A DNA stretch of 64,000 nucleotides, from positions 682,001 through 746,000 of the forward strand of contig NZ_NPKN01000002.1 in the NCBI RefSeq assembly GCF_008329435.1. The letters are read 5' to 3'. Made by a program: the position numbers and the translations under genes. Below the pieces are notes generated by a model. It worked only from the letters and a program-made list of their open reading frames with translations. It was not told the origin of the DNA and ran no database searches. The DNA comes from Rhodanobacter sp. T12-5 (GTDB lineage: Bacteria; Pseudomonadota; Gammaproteobacteria; Xanthomonadales; Rhodanobacteraceae). Shown piece by piece: positions 10,306-20,000 of this stretch (position 1 is its first letter; every line of letters begins with the position of its first letter).

Positions 10306-10376
10306 GTGGGAGCGGCTTCAGCCGCGATGCTCCTGGCTCTCCAGCGCAAGAGCACCGCGGCTGAAGCCCCTCCCGC
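10306..10376. repeat. GTRGGAGC palindrome (REP-like), copy 1
   Basis: Left arm GTGGGAGCGGCTTCAGCCGC (10306-10325) and right arm GCGGCTGAAGCCCCTCCCGC pair around a loop containing GATGCTC/GAGCA. This is one of four copies in the window, lying between def and the DUF4197 gene. Such palindromes are widespread in Pseudomonas, Stenotrophomonas and relatives. Confidence 0.85.
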
Positions 10377-10401
10377 AAGGGCATGGCACACCTCGCACGA
10401 T

Positions 10402-11199
10402 TCACTTGCCGCCGAATACCTTCTTCAACAGGTCGGTGGTGCGCGCGCCAGGGTTGTGCCGGATCGACTGTTCCTGTGCACCGATCTCGGTGAACAAACC
10501 ATCCAGCGTCTTCGCGGTCACGTAGTCGTCCAGGTCCAGCGGGCTGCCGCCCTTGGCCGACTTGCCGCCGCCAAGCGCGCCCAGCACGCCGCCGAGCGCG
10601 CCACCGCTGCTGCCGGAGGTGAACGCCTTGTATTTCTGGGTGACGCCGACGCTGTCAGTGGCCTTGGCCACGATCGGATGGATGCGCGCGGTCAGCGCGT
10701 CGCCGGCGACGCGGCGGAAGAAATCGGTGGCCGCGTGATCGCCACCTGCGAGGATGCCGCGCGCGTCGCTCAAGGTCATCTTGCGGATCGCGTCGCCGAA
10801 GATCTCCGCCACTTGCGGCACCGCCTTCTCGGCCGCACGGTTCATGCTCAGCTCGAACGCATCGACCTTGGCGCCCTGCCCGAGCTGGCGCGCCAACTTG
10901 CCGGCCTGCTCCAGCTTGCCCGGCAGCGGGATGCGCACCTTGCTGTTGTTCCAGAAGCCGCCGTCGCGGCCGAGTTTGTTGATCGCGTTGGTGGTGCTCT
11001 TGGCCAGCGCTTCCTTCAGGCCGGCGGCGATGTCGCTGGTTGGCAGGTTGCTGCCCAGTTGCGATGAATTCGATGTGTGCGTCGACTGTTTGACCTTGTT
11101 CAACAGATCCTTGAACTGGCCGGAACCGGCAGCGGCGACCGGCAGCGTGGCCGCCGTGAAGACGAGGCCCAGCAGACCGTAGCGAACCGAAATACGCAT
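10402..11199 (-). CDS. DUF4197 domain-containing exported protein
   Basis: 265 residues. The start at 11199 has an AAAGGAG Shine-Dalgarno and leads a signal peptide (MRISVRYGLLGLVFTAATLPVAAA), so the product is periplasmic. The DUF4197 body is recognised from the ordered segments AAGLKEALAKSTTNAI, LEQAGKLARQLG, FELSMNRAAEKAVP, LSDARGILAGGDHAATDFFRR and YVTAKTLDGLFTEIGAQEQSIR. The helical domain has no known biochemical role. It is a single-gene unit with a REP-like palindrome just downstream. Confidence 0.85.
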   Translation of the reverse strand: MRISVRYGLLGLVFTAATLPVAAAGSGQFKDLLNKVKQSTHTSNSSQLGSNLPTSDIAAGLKEALAKSTTNAINKLGRDGGFWNNSKVRIPLPGKLEQAGKLARQLGQGAKVDAFELSMNRAAEKAVPQVAEIFGDAIRKMTLSDARGILAGGDHAATDFFRRVAGDALTARIHPIVAKATDSVGVTQKYKAFTSGSSGGALGGVLGALGGGKSAKGGSPLDLDDYVTAKTLDGLFTEIGAQEQSIRHNPGARTTDLLKKVFGGK

Positions 11200-11359
11200 G
11201 ACGAACTCCTTTGCAGTCGGCGAAAACCCAGTGTAACCCCGCCACCGGTGGCCGGCGCGGATGGCTATTCGACCAATGGCTAATGCCGGGTGCCCGGTTT
11301 CGGGATTGACCACCGCCACCGTCGGTACGACTCTTGCGGCATTGCCGAGGAGAACGCCC

Positions 11360-13432
11360 ATGCAAGCCGTCATCCCGAAGCCAAGTCCGGCCAGCAAGAT
11401 CATGTGGGTCGCCATCGCCATCGTCGGCGCATTCTGCCTGGGCGTGGTCGCACTGCGCCGGGGCGAGCCGATCAACGCGATCTGGCTGGTCGCCGCGTCG
11501 ATCGCGATCTTCGTGATCGGCTACCGCTTCTACGGCAAGTTCATCGAGCATTCGGTGCTGCAGCTCGATCCCACCCGTGCGCCGCCCTCGGTATTGCGCA
11601 ACGACGGGCTCGACTACGTGCCCACCGACAAGTGGGTGGTGTTTGGCCACCATTTCGCCGCCATCGCCGGCGCCGGCCCGCTGGTCGGCCCGGTGCTGGC
11701 CGCGCAGATGGGTTACCTGCCCGGCACGATCTGGATCCTGTTCGGCGTGGTGTTCGCCGGCGCGGTACAGGACTTCATGATCCTGGGACTCTCGCTGCGC
11801 CGCGACGCCCGCTCGCTCGGCCACATGCTGCGCGAAGAGCTGGGGCCGCTGCCCGGCATCGTGGCGATGATCGGCGTGCTGGTGCTGATGATGATCGTGC
11901 TGGCGGTGCTCGCGCTGGTGGTGGTGAAAGCGCTCACGCACAGTCCCTGGGGCACCTTCACGGTGGCCGCCACGATTCCGATCGCGCTGCTGATGGGCGG
12001 CTATCTCCGCTGGTTCCGGCCGGGCCGGATTCTCGAAGTGTCGATCATCGGCCTGGTGCTGCTGCTGGTCTCGATCTGGCTGGGTCGCTACGTGGCCGAG
12101 TCGGCCACGCTGGCGCCGCTGTTCGACTTCGACGCCAAGGCCCTGGCCTGGCTGCTGATCGCCTATGGTTTTTGCGCGTCGGTACTGCCGGTTTGGCTGC
12201 TGCTGGCGCCGCGCGACTACCTGTCCACCTTCCTCAAGATCGGCACCATCGCGCTGCTGGCGCTGGCGATCTTCCTGTCCGCGCCGATGTTGCAGATGCC
12301 GGCCGTGACCCGGTTCATCGACGGCAGCGGCCCGGTATTCGCCGGCAACCTGTTCCCGTTCCTGTTCATCACCATCGCCTGCGGCGCGGTCTCGGGCTGG
12401 CATTCGATCATCGCCTCCGGCACCACGCCCAAGCTGCTCGCCAACGAAGGGCAGGCACGCCTGGTCGGTTACGGCGGCATGCTGATGGAGGCTTTCGTGG
12501 CGATCATGGCGCTGGTCGCCGCCGCCTCGCTGCATCCGGGCGTCTACTTCGCGATGAATGCGCCCAGCGCGATCATCGGCACCACCGTGCAGGACGCCGC
12601 CACCACGATCAGCCAGTGGGGCTTCGTGGTGACACCGGATGAATTGATTCAGACGGCCAAAAATATCGGCGAGAACAGCATCCTCAGCCGCGCCGGTGGT
12701 GCACCGACGCTGGCCGTGGGCATGGCGCAGCTGCTGCACAACATCATCCCCGGCGGCGGCATGATGGCGTTCTGGTACCACTACGCGATCCTGTTCGAGG
12801 CGCTGTTCATCCTTACCACCGTCGACGCCGGCACCCGCGTAGGCCGCTTCATGATCCAGGAGATCGCGGGGCTGATCCACAAGCCGTTGCAGGAGACCGA
12901 ATCGTGGACCGGCAACCTGCTGGCCACCGCGATCTGCGTCTTCATCTGGGGCTACTTTCTGTACCAGGGCGCGGTCGATCCGCTCGGCGGCATCAACACG
13001 CTGTGGCCGCTGTTCGGCATTGCCAACCAGATGCTGGCCGCGATCGCGTTGATGCTGTGCACCGTGGTCGTGGTGAAGCTCAAACGCGAGCGCTTCGTGC
13101 TGGTGCCGGGCATCCCGGCGCTGTGGCTGATCATCTGCACGCTGACCGCGGGCTACCAGAAGCTCACCGGCCCGATCAGCTTCACCGCCGCCGCGAACAA
13201 GTACTCGGCCGCGATGCAGCAGGGCCAGTTGCTGGCGCCGGCCAAGAGCGCGGCCGAGATGCAACGCATCGTCACCAACAACTACGTCGACATGGCGCTG
13301 ACCGGCCTGTTCATGCTGCTGATCGTGGCGATGGTGCTGTTCTGCCTGAGCGCCCTGGTCAAGGCATGGAAAACCAATCACCCGACCGCGCACGAGGAAC
13401 CGTACGTGGCACTGAGCAGCGTCGCCGGCTGA
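11360..13432 (+). CDS. cstA: CstA-family pyruvate/peptide transporter
   Basis: 690-residue carbon-starvation protein A. Members import pyruvate (and were first described as peptide carriers) using a cation gradient. About 16-18 hydrophobic segments are visible. The family hallmarks are YRFYGKFIEHSVLQLD (about residue 54-69), FGHHFAAIAGAGPLVGPVLAAQ (about 95-115, split here by a few variable residues) and SGWHSIIASGTTPK (about 346-359). The ATG at 11360 has GAGGAGA upstream; the frame is open further 5' but that part is not hydrophobic. The small ybdD-like partner gene follows after 8 bp, the usual operon for a functional CstA uptake complex. Confidence 0.93.
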   Translation: MQAVIPKPSPASKIMWVAIAIVGAFCLGVVALRRGEPINAIWLVAASIAIFVIGYRFYGKFIEHSVLQLDPTRAPPSVLRNDGLDYVPTDKWVVFGHHFAAIAGAGPLVGPVLAAQMGYLPGTIWILFGVVFAGAVQDFMILGLSLRRDARSLGHMLREELGPLPGIVAMIGVLVLMMIVLAVLALVVVKALTHSPWGTFTVAATIPIALLMGGYLRWFRPGRILEVSIIGLVLLLVSIWLGRYVAESATLAPLFDFDAKALAWLLIAYGFCASVLPVWLLLAPRDYLSTFLKIGTIALLALAIFLSAPMLQMPAVTRFIDGSGPVFAGNLFPFLFITIACGAVSGWHSIIASGTTPKLLANEGQARLVGYGGMLMEAFVAIMALVAAASLHPGVYFAMNAPSAIIGTTVQDAATTISQWGFVVTPDELIQTAKNIGENSILSRAGGAPTLAVGMAQLLHNIIPGGGMMAFWYHYAILFEALFILTTVDAGTRVGRFMIQEIAGLIHKPLQETESWTGNLLATAICVFIWGYFLYQGAVDPLGGINTLWPLFGIANQMLAAIALMLCTVVVVKLKRERFVLVPGIPALWLIICTLTAGYQKLTGPISFTAAANKYSAAMQQGQLLAPAKSAAEMQRIVTNNYVDMALTGLFMLLIVAMVLFCLSALVKAWKTNHPTAHEEPYVALSSVAG

Positions 13433-13440
13433 GGAAGAAC

Positions 13441-13638
13441 ATGATGAACGCCAGCTTCCAGTCCGTGCGCAAGTGGGCGGTGCAGACCGCCCGCCTGTGC
13501 TGCGGCGTGCCCGACTACGACGTGTACGTGAAGCATCTGCGCGAGCATCATCCCGAGCGCAGAGTACCCAGCTACAAGGAGTTCTTCCGCGAACGGCAGG
13601 AGGCCCGCTACAAGGGCACCGGCGGGCGCTGCTGCTGA
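13441..13638 (+). CDS. YbdD/YjiX-family (DUF466) small protein, CstA partner
   Basis: 65-residue protein with the DUF466 pattern: ARLCCGVPDYDVYVKHLREHHP, then SYKEFFRERQEARY and a Cys-rich end. In enterobacteria the homologues YbdD and YjiX are needed for pyruvate uptake by CstA and BtsT. It lies 8 bp after cstA with a GAGGAA ribosome-binding site inside the gap, so co-translation is expected. Two ATGs in tandem make the start ambiguous by one codon. Confidence 0.9.
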   Translation: MMNASFQSVRKWAVQTARLCCGVPDYDVYVKHLREHHPERRVPSYKEFFRERQEARYKGTGGRCC

Positions 13639-13648
13639 GGTTGTTTTC

Positions 13649-13723
13649 GTGGGAGCGGCTTCAGCCGCGATGCCTTTGCCATGGGGTCAAAAGCAAGAGC
13701 ATCGCGGCTGAAGCCGCTCCCAC
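13649..13723. repeat. GTRGGAGC palindrome (REP-like), copy 2
   Basis: Perfect 25-bp arms: 13649-13673 begins GTGGGAGCGGCTTCAGCCGC, and 13699-13723 is its exact complement. The loop is 25 nt. It lies 10 bp after the ybdD-like gene and may protect or end the cstA transcript. This is the best-preserved copy in the window. Confidence 0.92.
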
Positions 13724-13816
13724 ACAAGACGATGCAACGGCGTGCCATGCCAATGCGCACTGGCCATTCCCGCGCAGGCGCGGACAATGGGCGGATTGCC
13801 TGTCCAGTTTTCCGTC

Positions 13817-14335
13817 ATGTCCCCGATCAAGAACGCCTCCCCCATCGCCTCGCCGGCAGCGCACCACGCCGGCCTGCGCGTCATCGCGATCTACGAGATC
13901 GTCAAGACCGTGTGCCTGGTCCTGGTGGCAGTGGCGGCATTCCATCTCGATCGCCAGCAGAATTTCGAACAGCTGGTGCACTGGCTGGAACATCTCTCGC
14001 TGGCCGACAGCAACGGCCTGCGCTGGAAACTGGTCGGTCTGCTGCAGGATTTCGGACCGAGCCGCTTCGTCGCCGTCGGCGCAGTCGCGCTCGGCTACGC
14101 GGTGCTGTTCGGCATCGAAGGCATCGGCCTGTGGCTAGGCAAGTACTGGGCGGAGTGGTTCACGGTGATCGCCACCGGCTCGCTGATCCCGCTGGAACTG
14201 TACGAAACGCTGCACGGCTTCGGCTGGCTCAAGCTGGCGACCGTGATCGGCAACCTGGCGATCGTGGTGTATCTGGTACGCGTCGCGCTGCAGACGAGAG
14301 CGGCACGACATGCGTTGAAGCATCACACCTCGTGA
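13817..14335 (+). CDS. DUF2127 family membrane protein
   Basis: 172-residue inner-membrane protein with about four hydrophobic segments. The DUF2127 pattern is visible: LRVIAIYEIVKTVCLVLVAV near the N-terminus, a middle YAVLFGIEGIGLWLGKYWAEW segment and IPLELYETLHGFGWLKLATVIGN toward the end. The ATG at 13817 is chosen because it starts just before the first conserved segment; an ATG at 13742 would add a non-conserved leader. The function of the family is unknown. Its 3' end overlaps the convergent EamA gene by 13 bp. Confidence 0.8.
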   Translation: MSPIKNASPIASPAAHHAGLRVIAIYEIVKTVCLVLVAVAAFHLDRQQNFEQLVHWLEHLSLADSNGLRWKLVGLLQDFGPSRFVAVGAVALGYAVLFGIEGIGLWLGKYWAEWFTVIATGSLIPLELYETLHGFGWLKLATVIGNLAIVVYLVRVALQTRAARHALKHHTS

Positions 14336-15216
14336 TGCACCGCTTCGGCAGGTAACGTACCGCGGCGCGGCATCAACTCGACCAGGTACATCGCCGCCAG
14401 GATCAGACCACCCCCAAGCAGCATCCGCCAGCTGAGCACGTCGCTGCCCAGCGCCACGGCGAAGGCGGCGGCGAACACCGGCTCGGTGGTCATCACGATC
14501 GCCGCACGCGCGGCCGGCAAGTGCGACTGCGCCCAGGTCTGCATCAGCATCGCGCCGGCACCGGCGACCAGTGCCATGTAAAGCACCGCGAACCACGCGC
14601 CGCGATCGGGCGGCAGGGTCGGTCCATGCGGCGCGGTGGCGAGCAGGCACACCAGGGCGATCGCCACCATCTGCACCGCCGACAGGCCGAACGCATCGCC
14701 CTGGCGCGACCACTGGCCGAGCAACACGATGTGCAACGCGTACAGTGCGGCCGACGCCAGCGTCAGCCACACGCCCAGGTCGACCGAAACTCCGTTGAGC
14801 GACAGCAGCGCCAGCCCCACGGTGGACAGCAGCACCGCCAGCCACGTCACCGCGGCCATGTGCTGACGCAACAACAGCATTGCCAGGATCGGCGTGAACA
14901 CCACATACATGCCGGTGGCGAAACCGCTGACGCTGGGCGCGATCAACGACAGCCCCCAGGTCTGCAGCAACTGGCCGATGCCGTAGATCACACCCAGCAA
15001 CAGGCCGCGAAAGACTTGTCGTCGACCGAGTCGCCACACCGGTCGCGCGAACAGCGCCAGCATCGTCAGCGCGGCGATCACGAAGCGCACGGCCAGGAAA
15101 TCCGCCACCGGCATGCGCCCGACCACGTCCTTGATCAGCACGAAGGTCGAGCCCCATACCGCGGTCATCGCAAGCAGGCCCAGGGTGGCAAGGGTGGTGA
15201 GGGTGCGCGCGATCAT
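14323..15216 (-). CDS. EamA/DMT-family transporter
   Basis: 297-residue protein with ten hydrophobic segments arranged as two EamA repeats (about 10-140 and 150-285). The typical N-terminal WGSTFVLIKDVVGRMPVADF is present. Related proteins export amino acids or metabolites; the substrate is unknown. It is convergent with, and overlaps, the DUF2127 gene by 13 bp. The start lies 7 bp from the GAGTGAG repeat that separates it from the glycosyltransferase upstream on the same strand. Confidence 0.88.
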   Translation of the reverse strand: MIARTLTTLATLGLLAMTAVWGSTFVLIKDVVGRMPVADFLAVRFVIAALTMLALFARPVWRLGRRQVFRGLLLGVIYGIGQLLQTWGLSLIAPSVSGFATGMYVVFTPILAMLLLRQHMAAVTWLAVLLSTVGLALLSLNGVSVDLGVWLTLASAALYALHIVLLGQWSRQGDAFGLSAVQMVAIALVCLLATAPHGPTLPPDRGAWFAVLYMALVAGAGAMLMQTWAQSHLPAARAAIVMTTEPVFAAAFAVALGSDVLSWRMLLGGGLILAAMYLVELMPRRGTLPAEAVHHEV

Positions 15217-15222
15217 GAAGTC

Positions 15223-15340
15223 AGGAGTGAGTGGAGAGGAGTGAGGAGTGAGGAGTGAGGAGTGAGGAGTGAGAGAAAAGCGGCAACCCGACGGGACGGT
15301 TTTGCCTCCTCCATTTTCTCACTTCTCTTCACTCACTCCT
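15223..15340. repeat. GAGTGAG/CTCACTC inverted repeat, copy B, with expanded heptamer array
   Basis: Left arm 15223-15245 (AGGAGTGAGTGGAGAGGAGT...) pairs with right arm 15313-15340 (...CTTCACTCACTCCT) at about 20 of 22 positions. The left arm runs into about five tandem copies of the heptamer GGAGTGA (to about 15275), which copies A and C lack. The right arm contains the stop codon of the minus-strand glycosyltransferase gene. Confidence 0.8.
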
Positions 15341-16276
15341 CGCCCTACGCCACCACTGGCCTGGAACCTTCAGCAGGAAGTGGCTCCAGATACCCAACCA
15401 GACCACGCCCGCCAGCAGCGGATTGCGCGCGGCCGGATCGTGCAAGCGGAACCAGCGCCACATGCCGCGGTGCTTGTATCGGCTGACGAATACCGGGCGA
15501 TGCCGGCTGGAGCTGCCCTTGTCGTGCAGCACGCGCACGTCGCCGGCCAGCAGCACCTGGTAGCCGTGATCGCGCACCCGGCGGCACAGGTCCAGATCCT
15601 CGCAATGCAGGAAGTAGGCTTCGTCGAATCCGGCCAGGCGCTGGAACATCGCACGCGGCAACAGCATCGCCGCACCCGACACGGCTTCTGCCTCGATCAC
15701 TTCGGCCGGTATGTCCCGATCCATGTTGACGCGCTCGCCGGCTCGCCCGAGCAGGCTGTTGAGCGCACGCCGCAAGGTGGGGTCGCGCCGCCAGGATGCA
15801 GGGTCCGGCTGGCCGTCGGCATCGCATACCACCGCGCCGATGACGCCAGCCTTGGGCCGCTCGGCGAGGATCGCCAGCAACCGATGCAGGTCGTTGTCCT
15901 CCACCATGCAATCGGGATTGAGCACCAGCAAGGCCTGGCCGCGGGCGTCCCTCGCCCCCTGGTTCACCGCCGGACCGAAGCCGACGTTGCGATGGTTGTA
16001 GATCACCTTCAGTCGCACGTCGGCGGCATGCGCGCGTTCGATCGCCGGCACCACGCCGTCGCTGGAATCGTTGTCGACCAGGATCAGCTCCAGCGCCACG
16101 CTGCTGGCCAGCAGCCGGCGCACGCACTCGCGCAACGACGGGCCGCTGTCGGCGGCCACCACGATGACACTGAGCGCCAGCGAAAACGGCGAGCGAGGGG
16201 AGGGGGAAGTATCCACGGCGCAAGTATGCGCGTGCGGACGCGACCGGAAAACCGGCCGGGCAAAAAAATCGCGCAT
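15329..16276 (-). CDS. Family 2 glycosyltransferase
   Basis: 315-residue GT-A enzyme of the rhamnosyltransferase-like GT2 group. The domain begins LALSVIVVAADSG (about 32-45), followed by VDNDSSDGVV (nucleotide binding), NRNVGFG-like YNHRNVGFGPAVNQG, the metal-binding NPDC in LVLNPDCMVED (about 120), and the acceptor-side FDEAYFLHCEDLDLCRR (about 218-234, ED/DLC motif). It likely transfers a sugar to a surface polysaccharide or lipid. The start at 16276 is an ATG; a TTG at 16297 would overlap the upstream stop. The last residues are encoded inside a GAGTGAG repeat arm. Confidence 0.85.
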   Translation of the reverse strand: MRDFFARPVFRSRPHAHTCAVDTSPSPRSPFSLALSVIVVAADSGPSLRECVRRLLASSVALELILVDNDSSDGVVPAIERAHAADVRLKVIYNHRNVGFGPAVNQGARDARGQALLVLNPDCMVEDNDLHRLLAILAERPKAGVIGAVVCDADGQPDPASWRRDPTLRRALNSLLGRAGERVNMDRDIPAEVIEAEAVSGAAMLLPRAMFQRLAGFDEAYFLHCEDLDLCRRVRDHGYQVLLAGDVRVLHDKGSSSRHRPVFVSRYKHRGMWRWFRLHDPAARNPLLAGVVWLGIWSHFLLKVPGQWWRRARSE

Positions 16277-16293
16277 GCGACCTGATCGCCGAC

Positions 16294-17037
16294 TCAATCG
16301 GGGTCGTCTTCGCCCAGCACCGACTGCAGCGTCAGCGGGATGTCGTCTTCACGCCGGTTGAGCCAAGGCTGCTCCGAATGCCAGCCGCACAGCTGCCAGC
16401 CACGCAGCACGATCCGCTGGTCGCGCTCGCGATCCCACAACAGCAGGCCACGATCGCGGCCGAGGCGCGCGACGAACCAGCGACCGGTCGGGCTGAACGT
16501 GGCGTGCGGGCCGACCTTGCCGATCTCGTTGCCGTCGGCGAATCGATAGCGGCCATCATGATAGTCGGCGCTGCCCAGGCGGGGGTCGATGAAATGCCCG
16601 GCCACCTGTTGCCAGATCGGCGGCTGCAATTCGATGATGCGCCCCGCCGGTCCGATCGGCGCGATCGCCAGCTCGGGCCACGAGTCGTGCACCTCTGTCG
16701 GCGCGGGCCGTGTGCGAGACGACCCCCGGTCCAGCCAGGCTTCCAGCCCGGCGAGCAAGGTGTATCCGGCCAGTGCACCGAGCAAGGCCGCGCCCCACGC
16801 AAAGGCACCGCCACCCAGCGCCCGCTGCAGGGCAAACAACACGCCAGGCAGCCCCCAGCGCAATCCGCGGCGAATCGACGTGACGTGCGCAGTGGCCAGC
16901 CGCTGCTGCAGCAGAACCACGGTGGCCGCCAGCCCAAGCAGCAGCGGCAGGCCGAGCCAGCATGGCAACAGCGCCATCGACAGCAGCCACGCCGCCGCTG
17001 GCACGACGTTCCATCCCGGCCGGCGCTGCCCGGCCAT
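16294..17037 (-). CDS. Hypothetical membrane-anchored protein
   Basis: 247 residues, family not recognised. The N-terminal third holds three to four hydrophobic segments (about 10-45 and 62-95). The C-terminal part (about 110-247) is soluble, with repeated short beta motifs reminiscent of propeller blades (ATFSPTGRWFVARLGRDRGLLLWDRERDQRI). It lies between purL and the glycosyltransferase on the same strand, 29 bp after purL and nearly abutting the next gene. The operon context gives no function. Confidence 0.65.
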   Translation of the reverse strand: MAGQRRPGWNVVPAAAWLLSMALLPCWLGLPLLLGLAATVVLLQQRLATAHVTSIRRGLRWGLPGVLFALQRALGGGAFAWGAALLGALAGYTLLAGLEAWLDRGSSRTRPAPTEVHDSWPELAIAPIGPAGRIIELQPPIWQQVAGHFIDPRLGSADYHDGRYRFADGNEIGKVGPHATFSPTGRWFVARLGRDRGLLLWDRERDQRIVLRGWQLCGWHSEQPWLNRREDDIPLTLQSVLGEDDPD

Positions 17038-17066
17038 CGCTCAGCGCCGCGACGGGTGGCGGGTGG

Positions 17067-20000
17067 TCAGCCGCACCACACGCGGGCGTTGCGAAACATG
17101 CGCATCCATGGCGAATCCTCGCCCCATTGCTCCGGATGCCAGCTCATCTGCACGCTGCGGAACACGCGCTCGGGGTGCGGCATCATGATCGTCACGCGGC
17201 CATCGGCGGCGGTGAAGCCGGCCAGGCCACCGGGCGAACCGTTGGTATTGAGCGGGAAGTTCTCGGTCGGCTTGCCGCGGTTGTCGACGAAGCGCACCGC
17301 CCCGTTGGACTTCGACGGACTGCACGCATGCGGGAAGCTCACGCGGCCTTCGCCATGCGCCACCGCCACCGGAATGCGCGAGCCGGCCATGCCCTTGAAG
17401 AAGATGCTCGGCGAGTCGAGTACTTCCAGCGTGACCAGCCGCGACTCGTATTGCTCCGACGCATTGCGCAGGAACTTCGGCCAGTGCTGCGCGCCAGGGA
17501 TGATCTCCTTCAGCTGCGCCATCATCTGGCAGCCGTTGCACACGCCCAGCGCGAACTTCGCTTCGTCGGCGAAGAACGCCGCAAACTGCTCGCGCAGCAT
17601 GTCGTTGTACAGGATCGAGGTGGCCCAGCCGCGGCCGGCGCCGAGCACATCGCCATAGGAGAACCCGCCGCACGCCGCGAAACCGCGGAAGTCGGCCAGC
17701 CTGATGCGGCCGCTGGCCAGATCGGACATGTGCACGTCGACCGCATCGAAACCGGCGCGGGTGAACGCGGCGGACATCTCGACCTGGCCGTTGACGCCCT
17801 GCTCGCGCAACACCGCAATGCGCGGACGCCCGCCCTTGCCGATGAACGGTGCAGCGACGTCCTGCGCCGGATCGAACGTGAGTTTCGGCGTGATGCCCGG
17901 GTCGGTATCGTCGAGTCGCCATTGCGACTCGGCATCGGCGCTCAGCGGGTTGTCACGCAGACGCTGCATCGCGTGGCTGGTCTCGTTCCACGCCTTGAAC
18001 AGGGTGCTCCAGTTCCACTTGAACAGGGTGTCGTCGCCGAGGAACAGCTTGATGCCGAGCTTTTCCTTCGGCCGGCCGATGCGGTGGCTGATGCCGGCCA
18101 GGCCATGCTTGACCAGCAACGCCTCGAACGCCTCGCGATTCGCCTCGGCCACCTGCACCACCGCGCCGAGTTCCTCGTTGAACAGCGCGCGCAGGGTCGC
18201 CTCGGCCCAGCCGTCCAGATGGATTTCCAGGCCGCAATGGCCAGCGAAAGCCATCTCCAGCAAGGTGGTGATGACGCCGCCGTCGGAGCGATCGTGATAT
18301 GCCAGCAGCAGGCCGCCCGCGTTCGCCTCCTGGATCAGCTCGAACAACGCGCGCAATCGCTTTGCGTCATCCAGATCCGGCGGCACGCCGCCGGATCGGT
18401 TGAACACCTGGGTCAGCGCGGAGCCGCCCAGGCGATCGCGACCGGCACCCAGGTCGATCAGCCACAGCATCGAGTTGCCGCGATCGAGCCTGAGCTGCGG
18501 CGTGAGCGTGCGGCGCACGTCGCTGACGCGCGCGAAACCGGTGATCACCAGCGACACCGGCGACACCGTACGCTGCGGCGTGCTGCCGTCGTGCCACTCG
18601 GTCTGCATGGACAGCGAGTCCTTGCCGACCGGAATCGAGATGTCCAGCTGCGGGCACAGTTCCATGCCGATCGCCTTGACGGCGTCGAACAGCGCGGCAT
18701 CTTCGCCCGGGTGGTTGACTGCAGCCATCCAGTTCGCAGAGAGCCGGATTTCGCCGAGATTGGCGATCGGCGCGGCGGCGAGATTGGTGATCGCTTCGCC
18801 CACCGCCAGCCGCGCTGCGTCCGCACTGTTCAGCAACGCCACCGGCGCGCGCTCGGCCATCGCCATCGCCTCGCCGGCATAGCCGTCGAAATCGGCGATG
18901 GTCACCGCGCAATCGGCCACCGGCACCTGCCACGGACCGACCATCGGGTCGCGGTGGTTCAGTCCGCCGACAGTGCGGTCGCCGATGGTGATCAGAAAGC
19001 TCTTGCTGCCCACGGTGGGCAGGCGCAGCACGCGCAGCAGCGCCTCGTCCATGCCGATGCCGGTGAGATCCGGCACCAGATCGATGCGCGGCTTGACCCG
19101 CTTCGCGTCGCGATGCATCCGCGGCGGCTTGCCGAACAGCACATCCATGGGCAGATCGATGACGGTCAGCTCGCGACGCGGATCGGTCAGCACCAGTTGA
19201 CGTTCCACCGTGGCGTCGCCGACCACGGCATACGGGCAGCGCTCGCGTACGCACATTGCCTCGAATTCGGGCAGGTTCTCCGGGCCTATCGCCAGCACGT
19301 AGCGTTCCTGCGACTCGTTGCTCCACACCTGCATCGGCGACAGCGACGGGTCGTCGCACGGGATCTTCGACAGGTCGATCACGCCGCCGACCCCGGCGTC
19401 GTTGAGCAGCTCGGGGATCGCGTTGGACAGGCCGCCGGCGCCCACGTCGTGCACGCTGACGATCGGATTGTCTTCGCCCAGGCGCCAGCACGCGTCGATC
19501 ACCTCCTGGCAGCGCCGTTCCATCTCGGCGTTGTCGCGCTGCACCGAGGCGAAGTCGAGTTCCGCGCTCGACGCGCCGCCGGCGAGCGACGACGCCGCGC
19601 CGCCGCCGAGCCCGATCAGCATCGCCGGACCACCCAGCACGATCACCTTGTTGCCCGGCTGCACCGCGCGCTTCAGCACGTCGCCGGGGCGCAGGTTGGC
19701 CAGGCCGCCGGCCAGCATGATCGGCTTGTCGTAGCCGCGGCGCAGGCCGGCTTCGCCGGTCTCGTGCTCGTAGCTGCGGAAATAACCACCCAGGCACGGG
19801 CGACCGAATTCGTTGTTGAACGCAGCCGCGCCGAGCGGGCCGTCGCGCATGATCTCGAACGCGCTGGCCATGCGCGGCGGCAGCGGGCGATCCACCTCCC
19901 ACGGTTGCGGATGGCCGGGAATGCGCAGGTCGGACACCGAGAAGCCGGTGAGCCCGGCCTTCGGCTTGCCGCCGCGGCCGGTCGCACCCTCGTCGCGGAT

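Noticed and set aside
10655..13393. Long minus-strand frame (912 codons) opposite cstA, plus similar long frames opposite the integron-side proline-rich genes, the EF-G-like gene and the dehydrogenase
   Set aside because: All are shadows of well-identified genes with codon bias against them and no recognisable domains.
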